Assembly: GCA_029718625.1 (NCBI GenBank)
Contig: JAINUF010000028.1
Coordinates: 1,174,328 to 1,238,327 of the forward strand
DNA from: Synaphobranchus kaupii
Taxonomy: Eukaryota; Chordata; Actinopteri; Anguilliformes; Synaphobranchidae
DNA length: 64,000 nucleotides
Reading direction: 5' to 3'
Shown here: positions 43,268-55,637 of the stretch, in pieces
Layout: every line of letters starts with the position of its first letter
Numbering within the stretch: the stretch's first letter is position 1
Position numbers and translations under genes: made by a program
The notes under the pieces: model-generated
Seen by the model: the letters and a program-made list of their open reading frames with translations, nothing else
The model's database searches: none
Told to the model about the DNA's origin: nothing

Positions 43268-46200
43268 TGAAAACAGGGGTGTGGGATTAAGGAGTTAGCC
43301 AGCTGACTTTAGTAAATATTTTGAAGCAACCCAGGCTCTCATCCAATCAGATGTCATCAAATTCAAAATATTTACAAAAACTAGCCGGCTAAACTCCTTG
43401 AATGCTTTGTAAAAAAAAAAATATATAAATTTAAAAAACATGCAAAAAGCCGTGTAAGTCGCTCTGGATAAGTACGTCCGTTAAATGCCCATAATGTAAT
43501 GTAATGTAATGTAAATGCCCATAATGTAATGTAATGTAATGTAATGTAAATGCCCGTAATGTAATGTAATGTAATGTAAATGCCCATAATGTAATGTAAT
43601 GTAATGTAATGTAAATGCCCATAATGTAATGTAATGTAATGTAATGTAATGTAAATGCCCGTAATGTAATGTAATGTAATGTAAATGCCCATAATGTAAT
43701 GTAATGTAATGTAATGTAAATGCCCATAATGTAATGTAATGTAATGTAAATGCCCATAATGTAATGTAATGTAATGTAAATGCCCGTAATGTAATGTAAT
43801 GTAATGTAAATGCCCATAATGTAATGTAATGTAATGTAAATGCCCGTAATGTAATGTAATGTAATTGCCCGTAATGTAATGTAATGTAATGTAATGTAAA
43901 TGCCCATAATGTAATGTAATGTAATGTAAATGCCCGTAATGTAATGTAATGTAAATGCCCGTAATGTAATGTAATGTAATGTAATGTAATGTATTCCCTT
44001 GTGTTACTGCACCTCCCCACAGTACCTTGATCCTCCTGCACATCTGCAACGTTACTGTGGACTGTATCAGCTGCGCCGATCCCCTGAGCTGGTAATGTAG
44101 AGAGAGAGAGAGATAAACATCTAAGCAAACCTTAAATCATATTTCTAGTAATTGATTCTACAGGCAAGCTTTGGGACGACTATAGAAGTGGTCCTTTTTT
44201 ACACTGAGCTGTCTATTAGCAACTTGAAAAGAATAAGCAAATCTTAAATATGATAAAGCCATAAAATATCACATATTTTATTTTAAATATATATTTTTAA
44301 TATGACTATGCCGTATTAGGGGACCACAATATGGAAATTCTGCAGCTGATATCAGTGACCAATATTTTAGTGGTCATATACGTAGGTTGATTCAGATTAT
44401 GTCAATAACCAATATTTTACTGGTCATATAGGCTGATGCAGATTATGTCAATAACCAATATTTGACTGGTCATATAGGCTGATGTAGATTATGTCAATAA
44501 CCAATATTTGACTGGTCATATAGGCTGATGCAGATGCCATGCTGTTTTGCATTATACCACATACTGTATGCAAAATGCAAGCTTCCACAATAATGGAAGC
44601 AGTAGATAAGCACAGGCATGAAATGATGACGGAGAAATGTAACAGATTGGTTTACATAAGCAGATGTTTCCACTTGCTTCAGAATGGAGCAGGATTCCAG
44701 AGAGCTATGGAGTCTATATCTTTGCTTGTAAATGTGGCTGGTATAAATGATAAATTAAAAATAAATAATAGATACAGAGCTTCAGCTGACTATAATTATA
44801 TTACTTTATGAGCCTGACATTTCCACTTAATTTACACCATCAGTGTCACATCAAATGCGTTCCCCCTCTGGTGCAGGTTGCATCATCAAATCAGGTGATA
44901 CAGTGAGTTTGTTCTCAGCTATTATTGGCTGATACTGGTATGACCATGATATTATTGTGCATCGCTACACACACACAAAGACAATGTAACATACTTCTCT
45001 TTAATTAAATAAATTATTCATATCCTTTCTTCAGGAGGGAAAAACTAAATAGAGATAGTACAATCAGAGAACAAATTTGGAAAAACAGATAAAGGTTAAA
45101 CCTTAAATGTAATCAAGGGCAAAATGTTTAAAAGTACTGTCTATCTTAAATAGCCACATTAAAATCCATTAAATAAAATGGCAAAAGAAAAAATTAAACA
45201 AACCTACTTTAAAAACAGTGTGAATGTTCTGTGAAAGCTAGAAAGCTCTGTCAGAGAGAACGGTGAACAGGGAACCGAGCTCTTACCTGTTGGCGTTTTT
45301 AGACGACGGACCAGCAGACACCCTAACAAAGACAATAATCCAACAAGCACAGCTGCAGTGCAGGTCAAAGTGATCACCAGCAGCATTCTATTACCTGCAT
45401 TGGCACAAAAGAAGGAAACTTAACTAGGGACCTCAGAACAGAGAGATCTTTTGAGTTCATGTTTTTTACAATTTCCGTATTTAGCTATATTAAAAGTTAC
45501 ATTCCTTATTTAGCTATATAAAAAGTTACATTCCGTATTTAGCTACATTAAAAGTTACATTCCTTATTTAGTTACATTAAAAGTTACATTCCTTATTTAG
45601 CTACATTAAAAGTTGCATTCCTTATTTAGCTATATTAAAAGTTACATTCCTTATTTATCTATTGTATATTAAGAGTTACTTTCTTTATTTAGCTATATTA
45701 AGAGTTACTTTTCTTTTTTATTAAATAAAATGAAAGGTGTACGTACATCATATTAATTTGAGCATTTCTGTTTTCTGTTTGAGCAGTGTTGGTACTTGAC
45801 TTTGGCGGACGCATACTCTTGAAATATTGCAATTGTGTATATGCTATTGTGCATAATAATATTAAATACTATTTTATTTGGGGAAAAGAGAAAAGTAAAG
45901 AATTAAACGTGGTATGTGAAAAACATAATGCTTGAAATTTAATGCAAAATTATTCACATAACACTGGAATAAGATTGGAACAGACAGACCCTAACGGTTT
46001 CTGACAAAACCCATGTTTTGCTGGGAAAGTTTGAAAAGTTAATGAAAGACTGGGTCAGGTCACAGTGTTACTTAGATGTTACTCATCTAAACTGAAAGCT
46101 ATCACAAAGAGCAACACCACTTTACATTTCAAATATGCTATAAGTGGACTGTCATTTCTGCAACCACTAGGCCACAGGAGTGACAGAAGTATTAATGCTC

Positions 46201-49200
46201 AGTTGAACTCTGTATTGAACTCTGCTTCCCTCCCATTGTGGGTTGGATTCACTTGTTTTTTAAGCCTTAAATCAGGTCATAGAGGTGGTTGGGGGTTTTT
46301 ACCTGTCTTTATCTCTTGGGGTTCAGTGATGGGCGTTGTTGGCAGAGTGAGGTGCAGGGGGACCTGTGCTCTGAGCATGCTCTCTGTGAACACCACACAG
46401 GCCCAGTGCAGCTGGTCTTCACTGAGGCCCAACAGGGTGAGATTCAGCATCCTGTTTGGGTGTCTCTCTCTCAGGACTTCCTGTTTTACAAGCTCCCCCC
46501 TGCCCCCCCTCATCCACAGCCAGGCCAGAGTCACAGAGCCAATCACCTGCGATATCTCACAGTTCAGCACAACTGACTGATTCCTGTATGGACCACCAGG
46601 GGGCACTGTTGAAACTGAGAGAGAGAGAGGGAGAGAGAGGGAGAGAAAGAGAGAGAGAGTGAATTTTTATGCATATATCAGCCATTATTAGTAATGACGT
46701 GCCTGTGTGCCTCATGACCTTGGATCAGCTAAATTTCTGTTGTTTACTGTTTGCCCATGGCTGTAGTTTATTACATTCAGTTGTAAAATAACACACTTTG
46801 TTAGCACCCAATTGTTTTTTACATTATTCCATAATAAAAAAAAGTATTAATTATCTTTGACTCAGCACCGGGAAAATAAGAAGTGCATGTGTACATTGGA
46901 TTAGCCTACTTGTTGTCTGTTACATTCAGAATACTGTGACACAGAATATTGTGAAAACTGCTCAATAAACAACATTTTCTAGTATACTGTTATCTCAACA
47001 AAAAACTCTTTCAATGTCCAAAAATGCCAAGTTACTCAAATCCCTGTAATAAAGATAGCAAAATCTAGGCCCGCAAGATAATAAGCTCTATTCCAACAAA
47101 ATTCTAATTTTATCAGTTCTTTAAATTGTCTAAGCTTATACTAAACTTGTACTGCACACTTACCCTGAATAGTTACCAGAGTAATCGAGGCCATCACACT
47201 GTTTTCATAATAACAGATGTACCTTCCACAGTCTCCAAACTTCACTGGTGAGATTCTCAGAGGAAAATGATTTCCATCATAGACCTCAGATGAGAATCTC
47301 TCTCTATCTATCTCCATGGAAATCAAACCAGTCTCTTGTTTATCAGCTGAGGTCACAAGGATAGCATCTAGGCTTAGCAGTGGAACCCTGAACCAAGAAG
47401 CTTTACTGTATGAGGACAGTGAATGACAGATTAGCACCACCTCACTGCTGTTGAAACTTCCTCTGTACAGAAAAGTGGGTCGTGTGCCATATGTACCTGA
47501 AGAACAAAGTTGTGGTTAGAATGATGTTCTGCACAGTGCTATACACATATGCTACTGCTACAGGTAGTGAGCAACAAATGGAGAAAAACTATCAATGTGA
47601 AAGTCAATCAGCTCACAGTGTTTGTGGAAGAGGAAAACTCAGGCCTCATTACAGTATAGCCCATGAAGAATAACACAGGCCATATGTTGAACAAGTCATA
47701 CATCATTGTGGTCCTCTGGACAACCAAGCAGGAGAAACTGGCAGCTCAGCTCAATTTTTGGTACCCCAGTTATATACCGGTCTACCGGAATATATTGTGT
47801 ATATGTGTACCATTTGTATAGAAAAAAATATATCATATATATAATAGAGTATATTTTGTAAACTTACTACATAACTACCTACCCATTCACCTGTTTCTAT
47901 TTACAAACTGAAGGTCAACCGAAAAAATATAGTAATCTCAGTAAGATTATATTTGTAATCCATGTTTATCCTGGACCAAGAGAATTTACCGGGAGCACCT
48001 GGACTTAGTCCAGGACAGAAAAAATAGTAGTTTTTAAAAATGTGCTAAACCTTAAACAGTCCTAATTGTGAAACAAGGTTAAACTGCCACTAGTAGTCTA
48101 CTTCTGACAAGCCTTTTAAAATATGGAGGCTCAAGATTTCCTACTTAATATGCAAATAAACATCTACTAGACTGGAGTCTTAAAATGACTACGGCCGTAT
48201 TATATGCTGAGTTTACACCAAAAGCGTTTTGACGTGGAGTGTTGCAGATATGCGCCGCTGGAACTGAAAAGGAAAGCGAAGTTTGTAAGGTGGGCGTTCC
48301 CTCTTGGTGTCAGTCAGGTTCGGAGGAGATTCACTTCAGATTTCTTTTGCTTTATGTAGCTACAGCATAGTTAGTTAGCAAGCTGGGTAAAAAGGTGCGC
48401 GGGTCTGCCGTTCTTAAATCCGGGGTTACTGGGGCTGTGTCCGAATCAGAGCCCTATCTACTGCGCCCTGTCTCCTGTGTACAGTGCACTGGCAGAAGTG
48501 TACTGTTTAATGTGCACTGTTTAGCAGTCCGTGAAAAATATCCGCCGTACTATTTTCCAATCGCACTGTGGAAGTGTCGTAAGCAAGTCATAAGATGTCC
48601 CACCAGTCTTGCCATGTCTGCGGTTTTACAGCTAAATTGGGGTACTTTCAAAGTGCAGTCCGCAAAAAATATCTGCCGTACTATTTTCCAACCGCACTGT
48701 GGAAGTTAGTGTTGTGTCGTTCGCGAACGATTCGTTCAAAAGACCGAATCTTTTGGGTGAACGAACTGAACTGAATCACTTACTGAAAAGATCCGTTCAT
48801 TTCTCAGTTCAGTTGAGCTCTCGAACGGATCTGATCAGCAGCGAGCATGCAGGGAGGGGGAGGGACTGCCGCGAGCGAACGTGATTCGTCCCCTGCGAAC
48901 CAGTTCTGCTGTGCTGAACGAATCATTCACGGGCGGGTGGGCGCTGAGCGAGGCAGTGAGCGTGCAGAGTGGACTTCTGCGAGCGAACGTGTCGTGATGC
49001 GTTCACTGAAGGCTACTAGACACAGTGAGTTAACGTGACGTGATCCTGAGTGATAATCAGCGGCTCAAACTGCCAGAATCAGGCCCAGCAAGTTAAGACT
49101 TAAAAGTCATTGAAAACCAGCGTTCACCTCCAATATTGATATTCAACGAGGAAACCTTTAAAATATCAAGATTTGTAAACGGAGTTTGGCGCGTTTGTCA

Positions 49201-52200
49201 AAGCGACAGCACTTCCGCATGAACCGTTCGGCCGTTTCAGTTCACTGAGTGAACTACGCAGTACGCAGTACGCAGTACGCAGTCGGAGCTCCGCCCAAGC
49301 ACTGAACGATTCGGTGAACGAATCTTTTGAACAAATCTTTTTAATGAACTGATTCTAGTGATTCGAGTCACTGAAGTGAACTGTTTTGCCCATCACTAGT
49401 GGAAGTGTCGTAAGCAGGTTATAAGACGTCCCACCAGTGTTGCCATGTCCGCGGTTTTACAGCTAAATTGGGGTACTTTCAAAGTGCAGTCACAGGTAAA
49501 AATTATAAGCAAAGCACGCACTTATTTTAAAAAGTAAAAACATGATGATTTCTATTTAAAATACGTTGGTTTTGGTTAAAAATAGCCTATAAATTGGGCT
49601 AGTTTTGAGTCGCCATTTGGCTGGAAAGTCTTACAAAATCCGGAAATCTGGCAACCCCGCGCCCCACTCTTGCGCTGCCATCTCATGTGTTGTTTTTGTT
49701 GTATTTGAAGGAAAACGTCAGCGAAGCTGCGCCTCATTTTTTTAAAACGAAGCTTCACGTCATATTCATGTGACCAAAATGTTTGTGTACTTCGTGAAAA
49801 GCGTGCTCCCGAATGTACTCTAAACCCCGGAAGTAAGTGTGTCATCCGGGTGTTTGAAGTATACTGCAATTTGAAAAAAATTTACGTACTCTACAACTTT
49901 CTCGCCCTATCTGCTCACCAAGGCTACTCAACAGTGTGGAAGAGTGCTGATTCACATACTCGCCAAGGCTACTCAACAGTGTGGAAGAGTGCTGATTCAC
50001 ATACTCACCAAGGCTACTCAACAGTGTGGAAGAGTGCTGATTCAGACACGGCCTAGGATTTATCTTTAGTCTTAATATATTAAGTTCTTCAATGTCACAG
50101 ATTTACTCATGAAAAAAGAGGTTAAAGCTCAGGATTCTTTTATAAAAGCTCCAGTGAAAACCATATGCATAGTCACATACCTATGGAGACTCCAAGTGTT
50201 TTGGGAACGCTGAAAATAAGTGCTCCGTTCCATTGGAGTGTACAGCTATATGTTCCCTCACTCTGTAGGTCAGTACTGTGGATGGTGATGTGGGCAGTTT
50301 GGTTAATGATCAGCGTTGTGTTAGCAGTGGGTTCTCTGTCCCTTTCCCAGTCCAGTGTAGCTGAATCTGGAAGGCGGAATACCTCGCAGCTCATGGTCAC
50401 ATCAGAACCTTCCTTGACTCTGGACGAGCGAAGTGGTTGCACTGTAGGAGCAAAGAGTAATTGATTTAGAGAAGCTTGTAGATCTTTATGTCAAATCACT
50501 GTGTCGACTACATTGCAGAACCAGTCATTAAATTTAAAGATATAAAGTATAAAGTATAGGAGTGTGATTTAATCATATTGTTAGCTGCTGATATTGAAGA
50601 ACGTTTCTGCGGTTATTTCATGACATTATTTTAGTTACCTGGATAACTTGCTTATCTTGCTTTGTGTAAAACCCCCCTGATCTATATCACCTCAGATTTA
50701 ATAATGCACTGTATCAAACATGAGAAACATAAGCCACTGCTGAGTATTACTCTCAATTACCTTTTCTTAGTACAATTATTTATTCTTCAACTTTGCATAA
50801 GTGCAATCTAATTTCAGATTCAAAATCAGTTTTCCGGGAAAGTAAAATACAAGATCTATCTCAGCTTTGATTCATGATCCTTTGTTTATATTTAAAGTAT
50901 AAAGATATGTTCTTTTATATACTGTCATTATTTTCAAACTACATAAAAGAGTAAATTTACCTTTTACAGCGAACACTTCAAACTGGGCCAAGTTTACTTT
51001 CTCCGGTTTAGTTTGAATAAAAGTAAAAACTCCTGCATTTTTTAAATCTGGCCGCAGAGAAAGTTCATACTTCCTTTCTTTTGAAATAGACGTCTTCCTC
51101 AAATTAAAGACATATTTTCCATTGGACTGTATGGTTATTATCCGAGTGTTTATGTAGCTTCCATCATGTGATGTCCACTCCCAGATGAATTCTGTCCCAT
51201 TGGTGTCAGCAGGGGCTTGTAGAGAGATGCTCTTGCTCTGCCCAGAAAGGATGTATTTGTACTGCACCAACACTGCAGAAAAAAAAAATGTACTAAATGC
51301 AACGATCCAATTGAACAAAAGGCATGATGTTATTGAATTTGAATTGGAAAAGATCAGTTAGTTCATTAAATGTAAACCCAGATGATTAAACCCAAGTCAG
51401 TCTGGAGGCTGGTACAGATCTATAAACAGATGAAAATGTAATCCCCACAGCTCTAATGAATATCTAAGCTATTTTATTCTGGGATGTACAAGTGTTGCTT
51501 GTACCAGCTGTAGTCATGCTTTTATACCCAAGATCTGCATGATTAGTTTCTGTACTCAATGTGGGTTTGCAGTAGCCTAAGTTTTTTCTTTTGGATGAAA
51601 CTTCCTGTAGGGGAATGCTGGCAAACATGAATAGCTTGAGATTAGAACTGTTTGCAGTACTCTTCATCAGAAATGAACAGTATTAGCTTCTGTTAATATT
51701 TTTGTATTATGAATTTAGCCATTCAAACACATACACCATTGTGGGTAGTGTATAGTCTAATGGTAAATCCTTCTTGACTATAAAGTTACTGTACAAAACA
51801 ACTTTGTGAATTTACATATATCACTGCATGTACAGCCGACTGATTGCTTTAATAACAATTTTAATCATGTCATTCATAATTTAATAATAGAATTTAATAT
51901 TTAAAACGTCTCAGTAACTGCCTGGCATTGGCATATAAAACCATGTCATTGTTAAATGCAATATGAAAATATGAAACTTTTGCCTCTTGATAATTCATTA
52001 TAATAGTAGCAATCTATGTCACACTCCTTAATTAATAATGTTTATTTTTTAATGTAAATGGGTTACATTTTAATACTTTAGATATTTTGGGTTTCTTTCC
52101 CATGTGTTACCACATATTTTAGTCTTCAGTAGTTAAATAAAGTAATAATTTCTCCATGACAATATTGTTCTGCCATCAATCATTAGCTTAAATGTTTTGT

Positions 52201-52319
52201 AAGATTTATATAAATATATAAATGTATGATTAAGGCAGAAAGAGGGACTCACCCTCAGATGAAAGTCTGGCACAGAATCCTGATATCCACACCAGGGTCC
52301 ACCACAGTACCATCCCCAT
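36755..52319 (-). CDS. Ig-superfamily receptor gene 3, putative inhibitory form (ITIM)
   Basis: Same plan as gene 2: exons 52253-52319, 50961-51272, 50181-50441, 47164-47496, 46303-46614, 45287-45394, 44026-44088, 40140-40211, 38408-38488, 37090-37136, 36755-36805. The sum with exon 8 at full length is 1707 nt (568 codons plus stop), in frame. Ig1 is identical in protein to gene 2; Ig2 differs at a few residues (SSRVKEGSDV); Ig3 is one codon longer; Ig4 has the full 312 nt as in gene 1. Tail ITIMs LQYLAL and VVYASI are kept. The acceptor of exon 8 is mutated (GG for AG), so the AVYSNI segment is probably skipped or shortened by two codons, both in frame. Function as for gene 2 by inference. 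Confidence 0.82.
40140..40211 (-). CDS. Gene 3 exon 8 with broken acceptor
   Basis: The gene strand reads CATTACCGG|TGGAAG where gene 2 has CATCACCAG|TGGAAG, so the AG is lost. The nearest AG downstream (GGAAG) would start the exon at 40205, two codons later and in frame. Skipping the 72-nt exon also keeps the frame. Confidence 0.6.
41181..42853 (+). repeat. 58-bp minisatellite, about 29 copies (unit 3)
   Basis: Same repeat as at 22980. Two copies lack 6 bp (CTGTTCCTACAGG). A higher-order block with CCGTAGC, TTAATTGC and CCCCCACTG variants occurs twice, 290 bp (five repeats) apart, at about 42055-42228 and 42345-42518. Confidence 0.93.
43211..43266 (+). repeat. (AAT)n microsatellite, LINE tail (unit 3)
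   Basis: Pure AAT run closing the LINE 3' end at about 41060-43266. Confidence 0.85.
43491..43993 (+). repeat. TAATG array with interspersed TAAATGCCC (unit 3)
   Basis: Runs of 3-6 TAATG units separated by TAAATGCCCATAATG or the CCCGTAATG variant. It grew from the short tail of the SINE/LINE fragment that precedes it, and its edge is about 30 nt from the donor of gene 3 exon 7. Unit 2 has no such array. Confidence 0.93.
44350..44535 (+). repeat. 46-bp minisatellite, about 4 copies (unit 3)
   Basis: Same repeat as at 24183; the first copies are diverged (ATTTTAG, ATTTTAC). Confidence 0.85.
45478..45717 (+). repeat. 29-bp minisatellite (unit 3)
   Basis: Counterpart of 25951-26190 with almost the same copy number. 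Confidence 0.8.
48431..50054. mobile_element. Terminal-inverted-repeat DNA element, unit 3
   Basis: Same element as 28881-31208, shorter because the 45-bp repeat has only 3 copies. Confidence 0.6.
48707..49398. mobile_element. Nested hAT-type element, unit 3
   Basis: 692 bp, flanked by GTGGAAGT (48699-48706 and 49399-49406). It has a small extra run of GTACGCA repeats near 49258-49280. Confidence 0.87.
49916..50055 (+). repeat. 45-bp minisatellite, 3 copies (unit 3)
   Basis: Same repeat as at 30353, near its presumed ancestral size. Confidence 0.9.
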
Positions 52320-53361
52320 GGCTTATGCCCTGCTCAGCACTTGATACTGACATCGAGCCTTTTTACAAGTTATACTTCACAGGAAATGGCTGAACAAAGG
52401 GGAACTACAAACTATTCTGTCCAAGCTGTGTTCTGCAATAGTTTGCACAAGCTAACTATGGCTCTGTTCTTGGCTGTGCTCAGTACTGTGATATTTGTGT
52501 CTCTTGAAGCACAAACAACTTGCATTTAACATGTTTACTTCGGGTTATAGAACAACATATTCGACAGACCACTGAAGCCTCAGTCAAAACTTTAGATGAA
52601 CACAATGATGCTCCATCATCTGACATACTACTTGATAAACTGGGTACAAGCAAGCAAGACCACATTGAAATCCATTGCTTCTGTGTACAAACAAGCCCTT
52701 ACGGTCCTGGACAGAAAGCCAAATAGCCATCACCACTGCTATGTCCTACGAACGCACAACTTGCTGAGCTGGGAAAACACCGTAAAACAGTGCAGATGTT
52801 TGTCTTCTTTATAAAACTCTAAATGGCCCCGCCCCCTCAGCACCTTAGTTAAGCAGAAATCTACAAACAGCTCAAGCAGGTCTGCAGTAAGGCTGCATAG
52901 TTACAGGAAGGAATAGTGTTTTTAGTAACTGCATTCTGAGTTTCAACCACAGACGCCTGGACCACACTGCCGCCATGCATACATACGAGCTTGCATATCG
53001 CTTCGCTCCTTTGCCCAGTCAATTACGTCATGGCTAAACGACAACCAACGATGCACGCAGCGTTTACACCAATACCCTGCATACTTTAGTGTTTCCTGTT
53101 TATTTTGCTGTTTTGTTTATTTCTTTGATCATGATTAGTCTTGTATGTTGACCGCTACATACAACACGCTACCGTGTGCTATATGTTGCTTTGATTGCAT
53201 GCCACATGCTATACTCTTGTGTCTGATTTTTTGCGTGTGCCCGTCTTATTCATTTTAAATAGATTTGTACTGCGCTTTTTTTCCCCAGAGAACTATCACA
53301 ACGACATAAAATAAAACTTCAGATACTTCAATTATAAAAATGGTTTTATGTAAGGGGGGAG

Positions 53362-53816
53362 TGTAAGGTTCAGAGAACCACGTGCCACAACCAAGGGATC
53401 TAAAAGTGTATATCGTGAGAAATACACCACAAAGCGGACAGCTCCGCAGTAGAAGGGGATATAAAAAAAAATGGGAATCAAAACCTCCTGGCGTAAGCCA
53501 ACACAAAAACAACCCCAAAAGAGGGCAAACTCTGCAATCGCGAGTAATCAAGCAACAAAAGAACCTCACGTTCTCACACAAGAAGCGTATAACTGGAGGT
53601 CAGAGAAAAACAAAAGAAAGCCTGTGTAGAACGGACAAAAGAAACGAAATAGAAATAGAACCTGTTACCTGCAGCTCTAGGTGCGAAAGAGCTGAACAAA
53701 AGGTAACAGGTAGAGGAGTATAAAAGGAGAACGAGAGAAAAGGAAACGACTAAATAAATCTTTACCCTAACGCTAACCGGACTACCTACGTTTCTTATTT
53801 GTAACAACCAGAAACG
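53362..53816 (+). mobile_element. LTR-like repeat, unit 4 copy
   Basis: Counterpart of 215-673 with TATA box, AATAAA and the 11-bp inverted repeat. Confidence 0.4.
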
Positions 53817-54121
53817 TAGAGACCGCAATCCTATACCTTACCGACTTCGATGTCAAATAGCAAAGACAATATCGAAGCGTTGGAAAAGCGGAAGTCCTGG
53901 GCTATTTATAACCGGCAGGAAATCCAAAACAGGTGAAAGGGATAATTGCCGGGCAAGAGTAAAACACCGAAACGGAGGCAGAAAAAATCCTATAGATTTC
54001 CCCGACGTCGCCAAAAGAAAGAACGACCGCAGAAACAACTGGAGGTTGCCAGAAACCATGACAGTTTTAGTCAATTTAAATTGGATTATGAACATTATTG
54101 AGATGCATAGATGGTCTAGAG

Positions 54122-54410
54122 CAGGGGTGGGCAATTCCAGTCCTGGAGGGCCGGTGTGTATGCAGGTTTTTGTTCCCACCAATTACCACAGCTAAATGAG
54201 CTATTTGGCTGTTTACACCAATACTAGTAGATTCGATCACTTTAAAATGTTTCATATAGGGACACAAGAAGTCTTTGGCTGTCATTCCTGCGCTTATAGG
54301 AATTGTAGCTAAAATGTCAGATGGCGTAAATATTAGGGCTAATTAGGTAATTAAGGCCAGAAGTTGGCATGAAAACCAGAAACAGATACGGCCCTCGTTG
54401 CCCACCTCTG
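54122..54410. mobile_element. hAT-type miniature element, unit 4
   Basis: Same 289-bp insertion with GTCTAGAG flanks. Confidence 0.9.
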
Positions 54411-55637
54411 GTCTAGAGAGTGGTGGTAATGCTTACAGTTCACTTCAGTACAGATACAGTACCTCCTATAGTGTCTCATTGATTTTGGGCAGCAGTGTCC
54501 CATCACGCATCACTATTGAGTTCAAATGTATTTGTATTAAGTCTGTTTCCTAAGTTCAGCAGTAATCTTAGTCCATTGGAAGTTGTTGGGGCTCCTCGAG
54601 CATGTTATTTTTCAGTCACACTGTTAGTGTCAGTCAGCAGAGAACTCAGGATCCCTATCAAACGTTATTTTTACATCCCTCCTCGCATCTCAAATAGAAG
54701 GGGGTATATTACTGTGTTTAGTTGCTGAGGAATTCTGAACTGAGGAATGTCCTTGTGAAGTTTTCACCCAAGCAGGATGGTTTGCTTTGATATGTCTTTA
54801 ATGTTGGGATATTGCCATTTGCAGTGCACTTCTCACAGAAAAGTGTAACTGACTGAAATGGACATGATGGAATTATCAGGGCAAAGGGGCGGTGCTAATT
54901 GTCCTTGTCATGTAAAGGAACAGAAAAACAAATAGAAAATCATGAAAACCTGTTTTATTTTGACAGTGCTTTTTGTAGAGGTTATGCCCAGCTATTTCCT
55001 AGTAAGAGAAAATAAACTCACAAAAGCATCAAGAATAAAGAGTTAAAAACAAGCAGGTATTATAAATATACCAAACATTAAACAGTCAGAGAAAGAACAC
55101 AAAAATACATGACTTTAAAGCCTGAATCTGAAATAAAACGATGTGTCTTTAATGCCATTTTTCAGGAGCTGCAGGTGTAATAATATACAGCCATTTAGAT
55201 TTAGGTAAATAGCAGTATAATCCGAGAATCACATTGAGAAGGAAGACCGACACAGGTTGTTTTAGGTCGCTCATAAATACTTTAGATTAGTATCAACACA
55301 CATCAAACCACAGATTACACACTTCCTGCTGTTCAGTCTGAAGCCCTTTTGCTCAGGAAGTGGGCAGGCCGAGATTGTTACATCTGTTATACATTTGACA
55401 AGCACTGATAATGGTTCTTTACAATGGAAATATCTTGCAAAATCTACATGTTTACCTACCTATTAATTACCTGAAAGCTTCCTTTAGCAAGACATATTGC
55501 AACAGTGGCATATTTGCATATTAACACGAACAATTATGAACTTAATTTTCTTCTTCCATCTCTAATGGAATTGCACTGCAGAGGCATGTAATGTGGACTT
55601 TTAGTTTGGTTTATCCATTCGATTGCAGCATCTGAGT

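Larger units (their letters stand above)
52320..55637. other. Intergenic spacer between gene 3 and gene 4
   Basis: Same content as the other spacers: decayed ETS site (GGGGAACT near 52399), LTR-like repeat, hAT element and presumed 3' UTR of gene 4. No gene. Confidence 0.65.

Noticed and set aside
43381..44128. Open frames of THYITLHY-type repeats (also 61968-62851)
   Set aside because: Artefacts of the TAATG pentanucleotide array, intronic and absent from unit 2.
16050..53104. Possibility that the tandem units are an assembly error
   Set aside because: Unit-specific insertions, different repeat counts and different exons show that the units are real, although exact copy numbers in the arrays remain uncertain without long reads.
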